Below the pieces are notes generated by a model. That model was not told the origin of the DNA and searched no databases. It saw only the letters and a program-made list of their open reading frames with translations. The translations under genes and the position numbers were made by a program. Below are positions 1 through 9,542 of a DNA stretch of 64,000 nucleotides, piece by piece. Origin of the DNA: Paracoccaceae bacterium (GTDB lineage: Bacteria > Pseudomonadota > Alphaproteobacteria > Rhodobacterales > Rhodobacteraceae); assembly GCA_024304985.1 (NCBI GenBank), contig JAMWZC010000002.1:310001-374000 (forward strand), given 5' to 3'. How positions within the stretch are numbered: position 1 is the first letter of the stretch; every line of letters begins with the position of its first letter.

Positions 1-213
1 TGGAGCGGTCAGGATGCTTCGGGCCAAAGCCTGCCACCCGGACTCTACAGTTTTGAAGTGGAAAGCTACTTCCAGAATGACTTGCAGGGCACCAGTGTTC
101 CGGATGTCTACGATCGTATCGTTGAGGCCCGCAGTGATGCTGGTCGCACCATTCTTGTGATGGAGGGCGGAGCGACGGTTGATGCCGCCAGGGTGACGGC
201 GCTGCGCAACTAG
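1..213 (+). CDS. flgD: Flagellar hook-capping protein FlgD, C-terminal fragment
   Basis: The window opens inside this gene; 70 codons and the TAG stop are present. FlgD caps the growing flagellar hook outside the cell and is discarded when the hook is complete. The visible tail has the FlgD-type Ig-like pattern (WSGQDASGQSLPPGLYSFEV) and the ending typical of alphaproteobacterial homologues, where a 'Y.RIVEARSDAG.T.LVMEGGATV' block precedes the final 'VTALRN'. The upstream part and any flagellar neighbours lie outside the window. Identification rests on the tail alone, so it is good but not certain. Confidence 0.72.
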   Translation, partial: WSGQDASGQSLPPGLYSFEVESYFQNDLQGTSVPDVYDRIVEARSDAGRTILVMEGGATVDAARVTALRN

Positions 214-329
214 GGCGCGTCGCATCGGCACTGTGAATTCAGCGGATCTCGGGTTAGGTCAGGCAAGCCGATCCTTACGCAGGGTGGCGTCGATTCACCC
301 CAACACCGCAACCGAGTGATCCACACGCC

Positions 330-1250
330 GTGAATGAACGCAAAGCAGACAAAACTGAAATGGTAGATCCGCCGCCTGTTCTTGTGCGTGATCTGATGGC
401 CGCCGGTTTGGTATCCGCTACGTCGTGTTGGACAGTTTTACCGGGTGGACGCACCAATCAAGTCTGGAATGTCACGGACAAGGATGTCAGTCGAGTGGTC
501 AAGCTCTACACTCCTTGTGCCGAGACGCCTCTTTTCCGAAACGACCCGCAAGCCGAAGCAATGGTCCTCGATGTGCTCAAGGGCAGCGGTCTTGCTCCGA
601 AACCGGTTTTCAGCGGTATTCTGTCCTCGGGTCCGGTGCTGATCTATGAACATCAGGCAGGATCGCCGTGGCGCTCGGATGTTGATGCGGTCGCGCATGT
701 CCTGAAGTCCCTTCATGCCCGACCCTGTCCCACAAGTCTCCGCGCGCTTGCCCCTGCGCCGGATGGGGCCGCGGCACTTGTGGCGCAAACGCGGGCTATT
801 CTGGACCAGACGCCGTCAGAGCAAGCCGCAGCCCTCCGCGCGTTGGAGCCGCGCAGCGAGGTTCTGCCCTCGGGGCAACTCTGTGTGCTTCACGGGGATC
901 CGGTGCCAGACAATCTGATCTGCCCGGACGGGGCCCATGCCGGTTTGCCGGTGCTGATCGACTGGCAATGTCCTGCGCTTGGCGATCCGATCCTTGATCT
1001 TGCACTGTTTCTGTCTCCGGCAATGCAGCAGATCTGCCGCGGCAAACCGTTGACGGCACAGGAGAGAGCATCCTTCCTGACGGCCTATGGCGACGGTGCC
1101 GCGACGGCGCGCTTGACGGCGTTGCAGCCGATTCTGCATTGGCGCATGGCTGCCTATTGCCTGTGGAAGATCACGCGGCCGACGCCAGATCCCTCCTATA
1201 GCCTTGCGATGGACCAGGAAATTGAAGCATTGCAACGTCTTGCGGTTTAG
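330..1250 (+). CDS. APH/choline-kinase-like phosphotransferase
   Basis: 306-residue member of the aminoglycoside phosphotransferase/thiamine-kinase-like fold. These enzymes transfer phosphate from ATP to a hydroxyl on a small molecule in the cytoplasm. The catalytic loop is clear: HGDPVPDNLI (Brenner HxDxxxxN-type motif), followed by the metal-binding 'VLIDWQ'. The N-terminal lobe has 'GGRTNQVW', a typical ATP-loop start. The first start is GTG at 330; an in-frame ATG at 360 is an alternative and neither has a strong ribosome site. It is a single gene between flgD and convergent ubiB. The substrate cannot be read from sequence; choline, thiamine and a sugar or amino-sugar are all possible. 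Confidence 0.8.
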   Translation: MNERKADKTEMVDPPPVLVRDLMAAGLVSATSCWTVLPGGRTNQVWNVTDKDVSRVVKLYTPCAETPLFRNDPQAEAMVLDVLKGSGLAPKPVFSGILSSGPVLIYEHQAGSPWRSDVDAVAHVLKSLHARPCPTSLRALAPAPDGAAALVAQTRAILDQTPSEQAAALRALEPRSEVLPSGQLCVLHGDPVPDNLICPDGAHAGLPVLIDWQCPALGDPILDLALFLSPAMQQICRGKPLTAQERASFLTAYGDGAATARLTALQPILHWRMAAYCLWKITRPTPDPSYSLAMDQEIEALQRLAV

Positions 1251-1253
1251 GCG

Positions 1254-2786
1254 TCAGAGCAGAAACATTGCCGCAATAGACCCGCCCGCCCCCGCGACAC
1301 CGCCCAGAACCAGCCACAGCACCGGCCATAACAGGCTGGGACGCGGCGGAGGGTCACCGGCGCTGGCCTGTCGGATCAGAGCAGCCTCGACCAGACCGGG
1401 CAGACGCGGGCCGAATCGGGCCAAGACCTGCGCCGTTTTGCCAAGATCCCGCAGGACGGCGCGTGGGCCGATGCTTTGCTTGATGTAATCCTCGACGATG
1501 GGCTTGGCGACTTCCCAGATGTTGATCTGCGGATAAAGGCTACGCGCCACCCCTTCAACCACGACCATCGTGCGTTGCAGCAGGATCAGCTCGGTACGCG
1601 TCTCCATCCCGAAACGCTCTGTTACATCAAAAAGATAGCTCAGAAGCCGACCCATCGAGATCTGCGTGGCATCCATCCCGAAGATCGGCTCGCCCACAGC
1701 GCGCAGGGCACGTGCGAATTCATCGACATCGCGGTTGGCAGGCACGTAGCCTGCTTCGAAATGCACCTCGGCGACGCGTTTGTAATCCTTGCGGATAAAG
1801 CCGAACAGGATCTCGGCATAGACGCGACGGGTGTACTCGTCGATATGTCCCATGATCCCGAAGTCATAGGCGATGATGTCACCATTCGCGGCGACCTTCA
1901 GATTGCCCTGATGCATGTCGGCATGAAAAAAACCGTCGCGGAGCGCATGGTTCAGAAAAAGTTGCAGGACTCTCTCTCCCAAGAGCCGTCGGTTGTGGCC
2001 GGCAGCGTCTATGGCGTCGTTGTCGCCCAGTGGCACGCCCTCGACCCAACTCATCGTCATGACGCGACGGCCCGAGAACATCCATTGAATGCTTGGCAGA
2101 CCAAAGCCCTGATCTTGTGCCGTATTCGCTGCGAATTCTGACGCCGATGACGATTCGAGCCGCAGGTCCAGCTCGCCCAGAACCACGCCTTCGAAATGGG
2201 CGATCACATCGGTCGGCCGCAACCGACGCGAAGCAGGCGACAGGAATTCGATCATGCCGGCGGCGAAGTAGAACGCGTCGATATCCTTGCGGAAGGCGCG
2301 CTCGATCCCCGGACGCAGCACCTTGACGGCCACATCCTCGCCCGTGTCGCGCAGCCGCGCGCGGTGCACCTGTGCGATCGAGGCCGCGGCGACAGGCGGG
2401 CCAAACGCGGAAAAGACCTCGTCCACGGATAGTTCCAGTTCGGCCTCGACGCTGGCCTTGGCCTGTTCGATGGAAAAGGGTGGCAGTTTGTCCTGCAGGA
2501 CGCGCAACTGCACCGCCAGTTCGTCCCCCACCACATCGGGGCGGGTCGAAAGGATCTGCCCGAACTTGATATAGGCCGGGCCCAACGCAGTCAGAGCGCG
2601 GGGCGCGGGGGGCATGGTCACATCCCCCTTGATTCCCAGCCAGCGGAAGGGCCAGACCAATCCCCGCATCACAATGCGGACAAGGCGCGGTGCTTTCATC
2701 GCGTCCAGAATCACACCCATCGCGCCGGTGCGTTCCAGTGTGGCGCCCGTGCGGATCAGGCGCCAGATGTTGTGCGGTCCGCGCAT
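1254..2786 (-). CDS. ubiB: UbiB, ubiquinone biosynthesis ABC1/ADCK-type kinase-like protein
   Basis: 510-residue ABC1-family atypical kinase needed for ubiquinone synthesis, probably assisting extraction or handling of membrane-bound intermediates. Hallmarks are the KxGQ motif (K74-F-G-Q77), the alanine-rich loop that replaces the kinase glycine-rich loop (AAAS, about 133-136), the 'VAVKVLRPG' lysine strand, 'FFHADMHQGNL' and 'AYDFG'. The last roughly 25 residues form a hydrophobic anchor, as in other UbiB proteins. The start at 2786 is chosen because it lies 1 nt past the ubiE stop; a longer reading would overlap ubiE. It is cotranscribed with ubiE on the minus strand. Confidence 0.93.
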   Translation of the reverse strand: MRGPHNIWRLIRTGATLERTGAMGVILDAMKAPRLVRIVMRGLVWPFRWLGIKGDVTMPPAPRALTALGPAYIKFGQILSTRPDVVGDELAVQLRVLQDKLPPFSIEQAKASVEAELELSVDEVFSAFGPPVAAASIAQVHRARLRDTGEDVAVKVLRPGIERAFRKDIDAFYFAAGMIEFLSPASRRLRPTDVIAHFEGVVLGELDLRLESSSASEFAANTAQDQGFGLPSIQWMFSGRRVMTMSWVEGVPLGDNDAIDAAGHNRRLLGERVLQLFLNHALRDGFFHADMHQGNLKVAANGDIIAYDFGIMGHIDEYTRRVYAEILFGFIRKDYKRVAEVHFEAGYVPANRDVDEFARALRAVGEPIFGMDATQISMGRLLSYLFDVTERFGMETRTELILLQRTMVVVEGVARSLYPQINIWEVAKPIVEDYIKQSIGPRAVLRDLGKTAQVLARFGPRLPGLVEAALIRQASAGDPPPRPSLLWPVLWLVLGGVAGAGGSIAAMFLL

Positions 2787-2787
2787 C

Positions 2788-3540
2788 TCAGATCTTCCAG
2801 CCGGAATGAAGTGCCGCGATGCCAAGGCTCAGGTTGCGATACTTGGCCTGTTCGAAACCGGCATCACGCACCATACCCAAGAAGGTTTCCTGATCCGGAA
2901 ACTTGCGAATGGATTCAACCAGATACTGATAACTATCCCGGTCGTTCGCGATGATCTTGCCCATTGTCGGGATCACGTTGAAGGAATAGCGGTCATAGGC
3001 CCATTGCATCGCCGGATTGGGGATCTGGCTGAATTCCAGCACCATCAGACGGCCGCCGGGTTTCAGCACGCGATACGCCTCGTTCAGGGCCTCCTGCGGG
3101 CGGGTCACATTCCGGATCCCGAACGAGATCGTATAGACGTCGAAGCTGTTGTCCTCGAACGGCAGCGCCATGGCATCGCCCACGACCCAGTCCAGCATCC
3201 CCGCCATCTGCTCCGCTTCGGCCCGCTTGCGGCCCTCGACCAGCATCGGCTCGGTCAGGTCCAGCACCGTGGCATGGGCATAGCCTGCACGCTTGAGGTA
3301 GCGGAAACTGATATCGCCCGTGCCGCCAGCCACGTCCAGCAACCGGGTGCCTGCGCGCGGGGCCAGCCAATCCATCATCGCATCCTTCCAGATGCGGTGG
3401 ATGCCCATCGACATCACGTCATTCATCACATCGTATTTCGACGCGACCGAGCCGAAGACTCCGCGCACGCGCCCGGCCTTTTCCGATTCCGGCACATCCT
3501 GAAATCCGAAATGCGTGGTTCTGTTGTCTTGCTCGTCCAT
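2788..3540 (-). CDS. ubiE: UbiE, demethylmenaquinone/2-methoxy-6-polyprenyl-1,4-benzoquinol C-methyltransferase
   Basis: 250-residue class I SAM-dependent methyltransferase that carries out the C-methylation step of ubiquinone synthesis (menaquinone too in other bacteria). The SAM-binding motif I is '[12 protein letters not shown]' (about 67-78); '[18 protein letters not shown]' is the UbiE signature region, and 'YDVMNDVMS' near the N-terminus is also characteristic. The start at 3540 ([12 protein letters not shown]) matches family length; the upstream in-frame extension is antisense to mutM and not protein-like. ubiB follows directly. The 107-bp gap to divergent mutM must hold promoters for both directions. 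Confidence 0.95.
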   Translation of the reverse strand: MDEQDNRTTHFGFQDVPESEKAGRVRGVFGSVASKYDVMNDVMSMGIHRIWKDAMMDWLAPRAGTRLLDVAGGTGDISFRYLKRAGYAHATVLDLTEPMLVEGRKRAEAEQMAGMLDWVVGDAMALPFEDNSFDVYTISFGIRNVTRPQEALNEAYRVLKPGGRLMVLEFSQIPNPAMQWAYDRYSFNVIPTMGKIIANDRDSYQYLVESIRKFPDQETFLGMVRDAGFEQAKYRNLSLGIAALHSGWKI

Positions 3541-3647
3541 CTGGCCTTGCCGTTCCTTGTTCCACTCCTCCTTATAGGGCGCGGACAGGGCGCTGCAATG
3601 CGCCCCTTGTCGCTCCGTCTGTCGCATCATGTCTTCAAGGTCGCCCC

Positions 3648-4499
3648 ATGCCCGAATTGCCCGAGGTTGAAACCGTCCGCCGTGGCCTTGCCCCGGTGAT
3701 GGAGGGGCAGGTGATCGCACAGGCGCAGGTCAACCGTCCTGATCTGCGCTGGCCCTTTCCCCCGCTGATGGCCGAACGCCTGACAGGGCGGCGCGTCATG
3801 GCGCTCAGGCGGCGGTCGAAATACATCCTGGCTGATCTGGACAGCGGCGAGACGCTTCTGATCCACCTTGGCATGTCGGGGCGGATGCTGGTGTCGGGTG
3901 ACCCGCTGGGCCGGTTCGTGCATGATCATCCCGCCGCTGAGAAACATGACCATGTCGTGCTGGACATGGCCAATGGCGCGCGCATCACCTTCAACGATCC
4001 GCGCCGGTTCGGGGCGATGGATCTGCTCGACACGGCCACCGCCGAAAACCACAAACTTCTGGCGGTGATCGGCCCGGAACCCTTGGGCAACGACTTCAAC
4101 GAACCCTATCTGGTGGCGGCCCTGAAAGGTCGCAATACGCCTGTGAAATCCGCCCTGCTGGATCAGCGGATCGTGGCGGGGCTGGGCAATATCTATGTCT
4201 GCGAGGCACTGTTCCGCGCCCGGATCTCTCCACGCCGCAAGGCTGGGCAGATTGCCGCAGCGCGCGTGGCGGGCATGGTGCCGATCATCCGTCAGGTGCT
4301 GGCCGAGGCGATCGAGGCTGGCGGATCGTCCCTGCGCGATTTCCGGCAGGCGGATGGCGAACTGGGCTATTTCCAGCACAGCTTCGATGCCTATGGCCGC
4401 GAAGGCGAGCCTTGCCGCGCAGCCGGCTGCACCGGGACGATTGCCCGTATCGTGCAGGCCGGGCGGTCGTCCTTCTATTGTCCGCTGTGCCAAAGATGA
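3648..4499 (+). CDS. mutM: Formamidopyrimidine-DNA glycosylase (Fpg/MutM)
   Basis: 283-residue bifunctional glycosylase/AP lyase that removes 8-oxoguanine and formamidopyrimidines. The N-terminus [10 protein letters not shown] carries the catalytic Pro2 (Schiff base) and Glu3. The helix-two-turn-helix region contains '[20 protein letters not shown]'. The C-terminal zinc finger is intact, with cysteines at about 256, 261, 278 and 281 ('PCRAAGC' and 'YCPLCQR'). Length is normal. It is divergent from ubiE and followed 64 bp later by a crotonase gene in the same direction, an arrangement common in Rhodobacteraceae near dnaA. Confidence 0.97.
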   Translation: MPELPEVETVRRGLAPVMEGQVIAQAQVNRPDLRWPFPPLMAERLTGRRVMALRRRSKYILADLDSGETLLIHLGMSGRMLVSGDPLGRFVHDHPAAEKHDHVVLDMANGARITFNDPRRFGAMDLLDTATAENHKLLAVIGPEPLGNDFNEPYLVAALKGRNTPVKSALLDQRIVAGLGNIYVCEALFRARISPRRKAGQIAAARVAGMVPIIRQVLAEAIEAGGSSLRDFRQADGELGYFQHSFDAYGREGEPCRAAGCTGTIARIVQAGRSSFYCPLCQR

Positions 4500-4563
4500 C
4501 TTGATCGCCGCGCCCAAGCTGATACTCAATCGGGTCTGTCGACAACAAGCGAAAGCAGAATTC

Positions 4564-5340
4564 ATGGCCTATGAGACGATCATCGTCGAAGTAGAAGACC
4601 ACGTCGCCCTTATCACGCTGAACCGCCCCAATGCCCTGAACGCGCTGAACGATCAGCTGCTGGGTGAATTGGCGGATGCGTTGACCGGGTGCCAGAACAA
4701 CGAAAAGGTGCGCTGCATCGTCATCACCGGTTCCGAGAAAGCCTTCGCCGCCGGGGCCGACATCAAGATGATGGCCGAGAAAACCTTTGTGGATGTTTTC
4801 GCAGGTGACCTGTTCACACCCGAATCCGAACAGATCCTGCGCGTGCGCAAGCCGATCATCGCGGCTGTGTCCGGCTATGCGCTGGGCGGCGGGTGCGAGC
4901 TGGCGATGATGTGCGATTTCATCATCGCGTCCGACACCGCCAAATTCGGCCAGCCCGAGATCAACCTTGGTGTGGTTGCCGGTCTGGGCGGCACGCAGCG
5001 CCTGACCCGCGCCATCGGCAAGGCCAAGGCGATGGACATGAACCTGACCGGCCGCTTCATGGATGCCGAAGAAGCGGAACGCTCGGGCCTCGTGTCCCGC
5101 GTCGTGCCCGTGAAAAAGCTGATGGAAGAGGCGATGGCCGCCGCCCAGAAGATCGCCGAGAAAAGCATGATCACCGTCATGGTGGTCAAGGAAGCCGTGA
5201 ACCGCTCGTTCGAAACCACCCTGCGTGAGGGGTTGCTCTACGAGCGCCGCACCTTCCATTCGCTGTTCGCGACGGAAGATCAGAAGGAAGGCATGGCCGC
5301 CTTCATGGAAAAACGCACCCCGCAGTTCCGGGACCGCTAA
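4564..5340 (+). CDS. Enoyl-CoA hydratase (crotonase family)
   Basis: 258-residue crotonase hydrating trans-2-enoyl-CoA in beta-oxidation. Both catalytic glutamates are present: E112 in 'GGGCELAM' and E132 in 'GQPEINLG'. The oxyanion-hole motif '[10 protein letters not shown]' lies at 61-70. The start at 4564 gives the standard length; the longer in-frame reading runs back into mutM in another frame. The exact acyl-chain preference (short chain is most likely) cannot be read. It is probably cotranscribed with mutM. Confidence 0.93.
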   Translation: MAYETIIVEVEDHVALITLNRPNALNALNDQLLGELADALTGCQNNEKVRCIVITGSEKAFAAGADIKMMAEKTFVDVFAGDLFTPESEQILRVRKPIIAAVSGYALGGGCELAMMCDFIIASDTAKFGQPEINLGVVAGLGGTQRLTRAIGKAKAMDMNLTGRFMDAEEAERSGLVSRVVPVKKLMEEAMAAAQKIAEKSMITVMVVKEAVNRSFETTLREGLLYERRTFHSLFATEDQKEGMAAFMEKRTPQFRDR

Positions 5341-5463
5341 GCAACGCCGCGGGGCCGGGACGCAGCGCCCGGCCTTGCCGCGCGCGGTGCAACCTGCGGT
5401 ATTGCCTTGCCGCATCTGCCCCACTACCTTGGACCTGTTTGGTTTGGTTCATGGTGACAGGGT

Positions 5464-7047
5464 ATGGGCAATCACCTTTATTACGGTGACAACCTCAAGG
5501 TATTGCGCGAATCCATCAAGGATTCATCGGTCGATCTGATTTATCTCGACCCGCCTTTCAATTCCAACGCGTCCTATAACGTGCTGTTCAAGGGCCCGCA
5601 GGGCAATGACAGCACCGCCCAGATCGAGGCATTCGACGACACATGGCAATGGGGCGAGGAGGCCGAGACCGCCTTTGCCGAGGTGCTGCGCTCGCCCAAC
5701 GGCGCCGCCGCCGAGATGCTGCGCGCCATGCGCGCCTTTCTGGGCGAGAATGCGATGATGGCCTATCTGGCCATGATGGCCGTGCGGATGCTGGAACTGC
5801 ACCGCGTGCTGAAACCCACCGGATCGCTCTACCTGCACTGCGATCCCACGGCGAGCCACTACCTCAAGATCCTGCTGGATGCGGTGTTCGGGGCCGATAA
5901 CTTCAAGAATGAAATAACTTGGAAACGAACGAGCGCGCACAGCGATGGCGGAAAGTTTGGCCGGAACACAGATATCATTCTGTTCTTCTCAAAAGGAAGA
6001 AATTGGATCTGGAATCAGGTGTTTAGCGAATACGATCAGAAATATGTAGAACGCTTCAGAAATACTGATCCTGACGGAAGGCGATGGACCGACGACAATG
6101 CGACTGCAAAAGGTTTGAGTGGCGGAGGCTATGACTATGAATACAAGGGCATCCGCTCATTGTGGCGATATCCAGTAAAGACGATGGAGAAACTGGATGC
6201 AGAAAACCGGCTCCATTTCACCAAGAACGGCGGCATCAGACTAAAGCGTTATCTTGATGAGGCAAAAGGGATGCCTGTGCAGGCACTTTGGGACGATATT
6301 CCTCCTCTGAATTCTCAATCTCAAGAACGCCTCGGCTACCCCACCCAGAAACCTGTCGCCCTGCTGGAACGCATCCTCAACGCCTCCTCAAATCCCGGCG
6401 ATGTGGTTCTTGATCCCTTCTGCGGTTGCGGCACCACGGTGCATGCGGCGCAGAAACTGGGGCGGGAATGGATCGGGATCGACGTCACCCATCTGGCCAT
6501 CGGCCTGATCGAAAAACGCCTGCGCGATGCCTTTGCCGATGTGGCCTTCACCACCCATGGTGTGCCCACCGATCTGGGCGGCGCGCAGGCTCTTGCCGAG
6601 GCGGACAAGCACGAGTTCGAAAAATGGGCGCTATCCCTGATCGACGCGACTCCCGGCAATCAGGGCAAGAAGGGTGCCGATGGCGGCTTTGACGGCAACA
6701 GGTATTTCGGCAAGTCGAACCGCGCCATCGTCTCGGTCAAGGGCGGGCGGAACGTGGGCGTCAGCATGATCCGCGATCTGGATTCGGTTGTGGCGCGGCT
6801 CAAGGCGGATGTGGGTATCTTGCTGACGCTGGTGCCGCCCACCAAGCCGATGCAGGCCGAAGCCGCCGCCGCCGGGCAGTTCGAACTGGACGGCTTCAAC
6901 CCCGTTCCCCGCCTTCAGGTCGTGACCATCGAAGAGGCGCTGAAACTGCGCGACCGCGCCGTCCGCTTGCCCGCCATCCGCGCCGACATGTTCCGCAAGG
7001 CCGCGCGTGAAGAGGATGGCGGTCGGCAAGCCAGCCTTGACCTGTGA
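5464..7047 (+). CDS. Beta-class site-specific DNA methyltransferase fused to an Mrr-like nuclease-type domain
   Basis: 527-residue DNA amino-methyltransferase. Motif order is IV (DPPF, 29-32), recognition region, then motif I (DPFCGCGTT, 317-325) and 'GIDV', the beta-class circular order. Residues about 400-500 form a second domain with 'GADGGFDG' and 'IVSVKGG' (422-428), resembling the PD-(D/E)xK/Mrr fold but with S-V-K where E/Q-x-K is expected. The middle (about 5911-6310) is much more AT-rich than the flanks (38% GC in 6001-6060 against 70% in 5701-5760, counted by hand) and contains the target-recognition region. No separate restriction gene lies beside it. The methylated base (m6A or m4C) and recognition site are unknown. 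Confidence 0.85.
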   Translation: MGNHLYYGDNLKVLRESIKDSSVDLIYLDPPFNSNASYNVLFKGPQGNDSTAQIEAFDDTWQWGEEAETAFAEVLRSPNGAAAEMLRAMRAFLGENAMMAYLAMMAVRMLELHRVLKPTGSLYLHCDPTASHYLKILLDAVFGADNFKNEITWKRTSAHSDGGKFGRNTDIILFFSKGRNWIWNQVFSEYDQKYVERFRNTDPDGRRWTDDNATAKGLSGGGYDYEYKGIRSLWRYPVKTMEKLDAENRLHFTKNGGIRLKRYLDEAKGMPVQALWDDIPPLNSQSQERLGYPTQKPVALLERILNASSNPGDVVLDPFCGCGTTVHAAQKLGREWIGIDVTHLAIGLIEKRLRDAFADVAFTTHGVPTDLGGAQALAEADKHEFEKWALSLIDATPGNQGKKGADGGFDGNRYFGKSNRAIVSVKGGRNVGVSMIRDLDSVVARLKADVGILLTLVPPTKPMQAEAAAAGQFELDGFNPVPRLQVVTIEEALKLRDRAVRLPAIRADMFRKAAREEDGGRQASLDL

Positions 7048-7051
7048 TCCG

Positions 7052-7086
7052 GCGATTTTTGCGGTTTCCAAACCGGGCGAAATCGC
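7052..7086. repeat. Interrupted inverted repeat after the methyltransferase
   Basis: An outer arm GCGATTT (7052-7058) pairs with AAATCGC (7080-7086), and an inner arm GGTTT (7063-7067) pairs with AAACC (7070-7074). It starts 5 nt after the methyltransferase stop codon. There is no T-tract, so it may be an mRNA 3'-end stabiliser or a weak terminator; function is inferred from position only. Confidence 0.35.
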
Positions 7087-7206
7087 TTAAGGACCGCCCT
7101 ACATGCGCGTGAGACCCGCTCTGGTCAGAATCAGCCGGTTGATGAAACCCGGTCCGGGCTCGTTGCGCGATACATATTCAACTGACCCGGAAAGTGGGAA
7201 AACACC

Positions 7207-7470
7207 ATGGCCAATTCGCCCCAGTCCAAGAAACGCGCCCGTCAGAACGAAGCCCGTTTCGCTGTGAACAAAGCGCGTCGTTCGCGCATCCGTACCTTCA
7301 TCCGCAAAGTCGAAGAGGCGATCGCCTCGGGTGACAAGGCCGTCGCGGCCGCCGCCCTTCAGGCCGCTCAGCCCGAGATGATGCGCGGCGTTACCAAAGG
7401 TGTGTTGCACAAAAACACAGTCGCCCGGAAGATCTCGCGCCTGGCCGCACGGGTCAAAGCCCTGGGCTGA
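7207..7470 (+). CDS. rpsT: 30S ribosomal protein S20
   Basis: 87-residue basic protein with the S20 start '[18 protein letters not shown]' and the ending '[19 protein letters not shown]', binding 16S rRNA in the small subunit. Length is standard. A strong intrinsic terminator follows. It sits upstream of dnaA, as is usual in many alphaproteobacteria. The 159-bp gap before it should carry its promoter, but no convincing -35/-10 pair was picked out. Confidence 0.97.
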   Translation: MANSPQSKKRARQNEARFAVNKARRSRIRTFIRKVEEAIASGDKAVAAAALQAAQPEMMRGVTKGVLHKNTVARKISRLAARVKALG

Positions 7471-7491
7471 TCCAGCTAACTGATTGACTCG

Positions 7492-7530
7492 AAAAGCGTC
7501 GCCTGCGGGTTCTCCCGGGCGGCGCTTTTT
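7492..7530 (+). terminator. Intrinsic terminator of rpsT
   Basis: AAAAGCGTCGCC pairs with the distal GGGCGGCGCTTTTT through a long G:C-rich stem with one G:T pair and a short loop, followed by five T. It begins 22 nt after the rpsT stop. Confidence 0.85.
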
Positions 7531-7988
7531 GCATTTCACGGGCATCTTCACGGGTCCGAGAGATTCTTTTTCGAAAAGCGTGAGTCAAGGTCATAGTTCG
7601 GTTGCTTAGGCTTCGCCGCAATTGGTAATTTCAGCTTGCGAGTCACTTCGCCCTGGGGGGACAGGGGTGCCGAACGGCCTTGTTTACAAGGTCAAACGGC
7701 AGCGATGAGCAGAGGCTGCGGCATGATTGGGCATGTCGCGTCACCTGTTTGCCGGATCACCGCAGAAGCGGTGAACCATGTCCTTCCGATTGTGCATTGT
7801 GTGCATCCGCATCCTGATCGTGACCCTTGGGACGGGGCACGGTCTGCGGGCGCGGCATTCTGTGCTGATCGGTCATGAATCATGGACCTTGTGTCATTGC
7901 CGCTGCGGCAATGCTCAGGCTCTCTGTGTGCCATAGACCCGGGAGAGTGTGATCTCGCAGGACTTGAACAGGCGGGACTTGGGGACGA
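7531..7988. promoter_or_regulatory. dnaA upstream region with three inverted repeats and no evident DnaA box
   Basis: A 458-bp non-coding stretch between rpsT and dnaA. I see no TTATCCACA-type DnaA box and no AT-rich unwinding tract, so it does not look like a classical oriC. It does carry three perfect inverted repeats: CCTTGT-TT-ACAAGG (7678-7691), TCACCGC-AGAA-GCGGTGA (7757-7774) and CATTGCCGC-T-GCGGCAATG (7895-7913), plus a direct repeat TGTGCAT (7791-7797 and 7800-7806). A long dnaA leader or regulator sites would fit. An open frame at 7636-7878 has no protein-like features. Confidence 0.45.
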
Positions 7989-9353
7989 ATGACACAAGAA
8001 CAATGGGGACAGCTGCAGCGGAAACTTCTCAGCACAGTGGGCAAGAACAATTATGCCAACTGGATCGAGCCGCTTGAATTCCACGAGATTTCGGAAGGTG
8101 TCGCCACGTTCCATGTTCCGACAAATTTCCTGGGCAACTATGTCGCGCAGAATTTCGGCGATCTGATCCTGCATCAGCTGTCCGAAGCCGGTCAGGTCGT
8201 GCGCCGCGTGAATTTCCGGGTGCCGGCCAATTCCGCCCAGCGCCCGACACATGTCGCCGCGCCCTCGGCCAGCGAAGAGGTGACGCCGGCCGTGGCCTTG
8301 TCTACCGATCAGTTGCCGGGTGCGCCCCTGGACCGCCGCTTCACCTTTGACAGCTTCGTCGTCGGCAAGCCCAACGAACTGGCCCATGCCGCCGCGCGCC
8401 GCGTGGCCGAGGGGGGGCCTGTCACCTTCAACCCGCTCTTCCTCTATGGCGGGGTGGGCCTCGGCAAGACCCACCTGATGCATGCCATCGCATGGGAGTT
8501 GCAGACCAAGCGCCCCGACCTGAACGTGGTCTATCTGTCGGCGGAACAGTTCATGTATCGCTTCGTGCAGGCGCTGCGCGACCGCAAGATGATGGATTTC
8601 AAACAGATTTTCCGCGCCGTCGACGTGCTGATGGTCGATGACGTGCAGTTCATCGCCGGCAAGGACAGCACGCAGGAAGAGTTTTTCCACACGTTCAACG
8701 CGCTGGTGGACGGCAACAAGCAGATCATCATTTCCGCCGATCGCGCCCCGGGCGAGATCAAGGACCTTGAAGACCGGATCAAGTCGCGCCTGCAATGCGG
8801 TCTGGTCGTGGACCTGCACCCGACCGATTACGAACTGCGCCTGGGCATCCTTCAGTCCAAGGTCGACTACTATCGCAGCCAGTATCCGGGGCTGGAGATC
8901 TCGAATTCCGTGCTGGAATTCCTGGCCCATCGCATCAGCACAAATGTCCGTGTCCTTGAAGGGGCGTTGACCCGGCTTTATGCCTTCGCCAGCCTTGTCG
9001 GCCGCGAAATCACGATGGAGCTGACGCAGGACTGTCTGGCCGACGTGCTGCGTGCCTCCGAGCGCAAGATCACCATCGAGGAAATCCAGCGCCGCGTGTC
9101 CGAGCATTACAACATCCGCCTGTCCGACATGATCGGCCCCAAACGCGTGCGAAGCTATGCCCGTCCCCGTCAGGTGGCGATGTATCTGTGCAAGCAACTG
9201 ACCAGCCGCTCCCTCCCCGAGATCGGGAGGCGTTTCGGTGGTCGCGACCATACCACGGTGATGCACGGCGTGCGCCGTATCGAGGAATTGCGCGTGCAGG
9301 ACGGCCAGATCGCCGAAGATATCGAGATGCTGCGCCGCACGCTGGAGGCTTGA
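7989..9353 (+). CDS. dnaA: Chromosomal replication initiator DnaA
   Basis: 454-residue AAA+ initiator that binds DnaA boxes and opens oriC. The Walker A 'GGVGLGKTH' lies near residue 154-162, Walker B 'VLMVDDVQF' near 214, and the C-terminal DnaA-box-binding signature 'GGRDHTTVMHGVRRI' near 418-432. The N-terminal DnaB/DiaA interaction domain is present. Length is normal. The start ATG at 7989 follows 'ggacttgggga'. A 458-bp untranslated or regulatory region precedes it; dnaN follows after 189 bp. Confidence 0.98.
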   Translation: MTQEQWGQLQRKLLSTVGKNNYANWIEPLEFHEISEGVATFHVPTNFLGNYVAQNFGDLILHQLSEAGQVVRRVNFRVPANSAQRPTHVAAPSASEEVTPAVALSTDQLPGAPLDRRFTFDSFVVGKPNELAHAAARRVAEGGPVTFNPLFLYGGVGLGKTHLMHAIAWELQTKRPDLNVVYLSAEQFMYRFVQALRDRKMMDFKQIFRAVDVLMVDDVQFIAGKDSTQEEFFHTFNALVDGNKQIIISADRAPGEIKDLEDRIKSRLQCGLVVDLHPTDYELRLGILQSKVDYYRSQYPGLEISNSVLEFLAHRISTNVRVLEGALTRLYAFASLVGREITMELTQDCLADVLRASERKITIEEIQRRVSEHYNIRLSDMIGPKRVRSYARPRQVAMYLCKQLTSRSLPEIGRRFGGRDHTTVMHGVRRIEELRVQDGQIAEDIEMLRRTLEA

Positions 9354-9542
9354 GGCGCATCCTGCGGCCCTCACAGGCCGTCCTCGCGCCTTTTGAGTGA
9401 CGGACGGCCTTGACGCCCCCGCAAATCCAGCGGAAAACGCAAGAAAAGCCTTGAGTAGGCAGGTATTTGGGATACCTTGCTCATCCCGGACCGCGCCGGG
9501 TTGATCATGGCGCATGACCGGCATCGGATTAGGAGCGACGAC

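Noticed and set aside
7531-7988. Chromosome origin (oriC) between rpsT and dnaA
   Set aside because: No DnaA-box consensus and no AT-rich unwinding tract; the gene neighbourhood alone is not enough.
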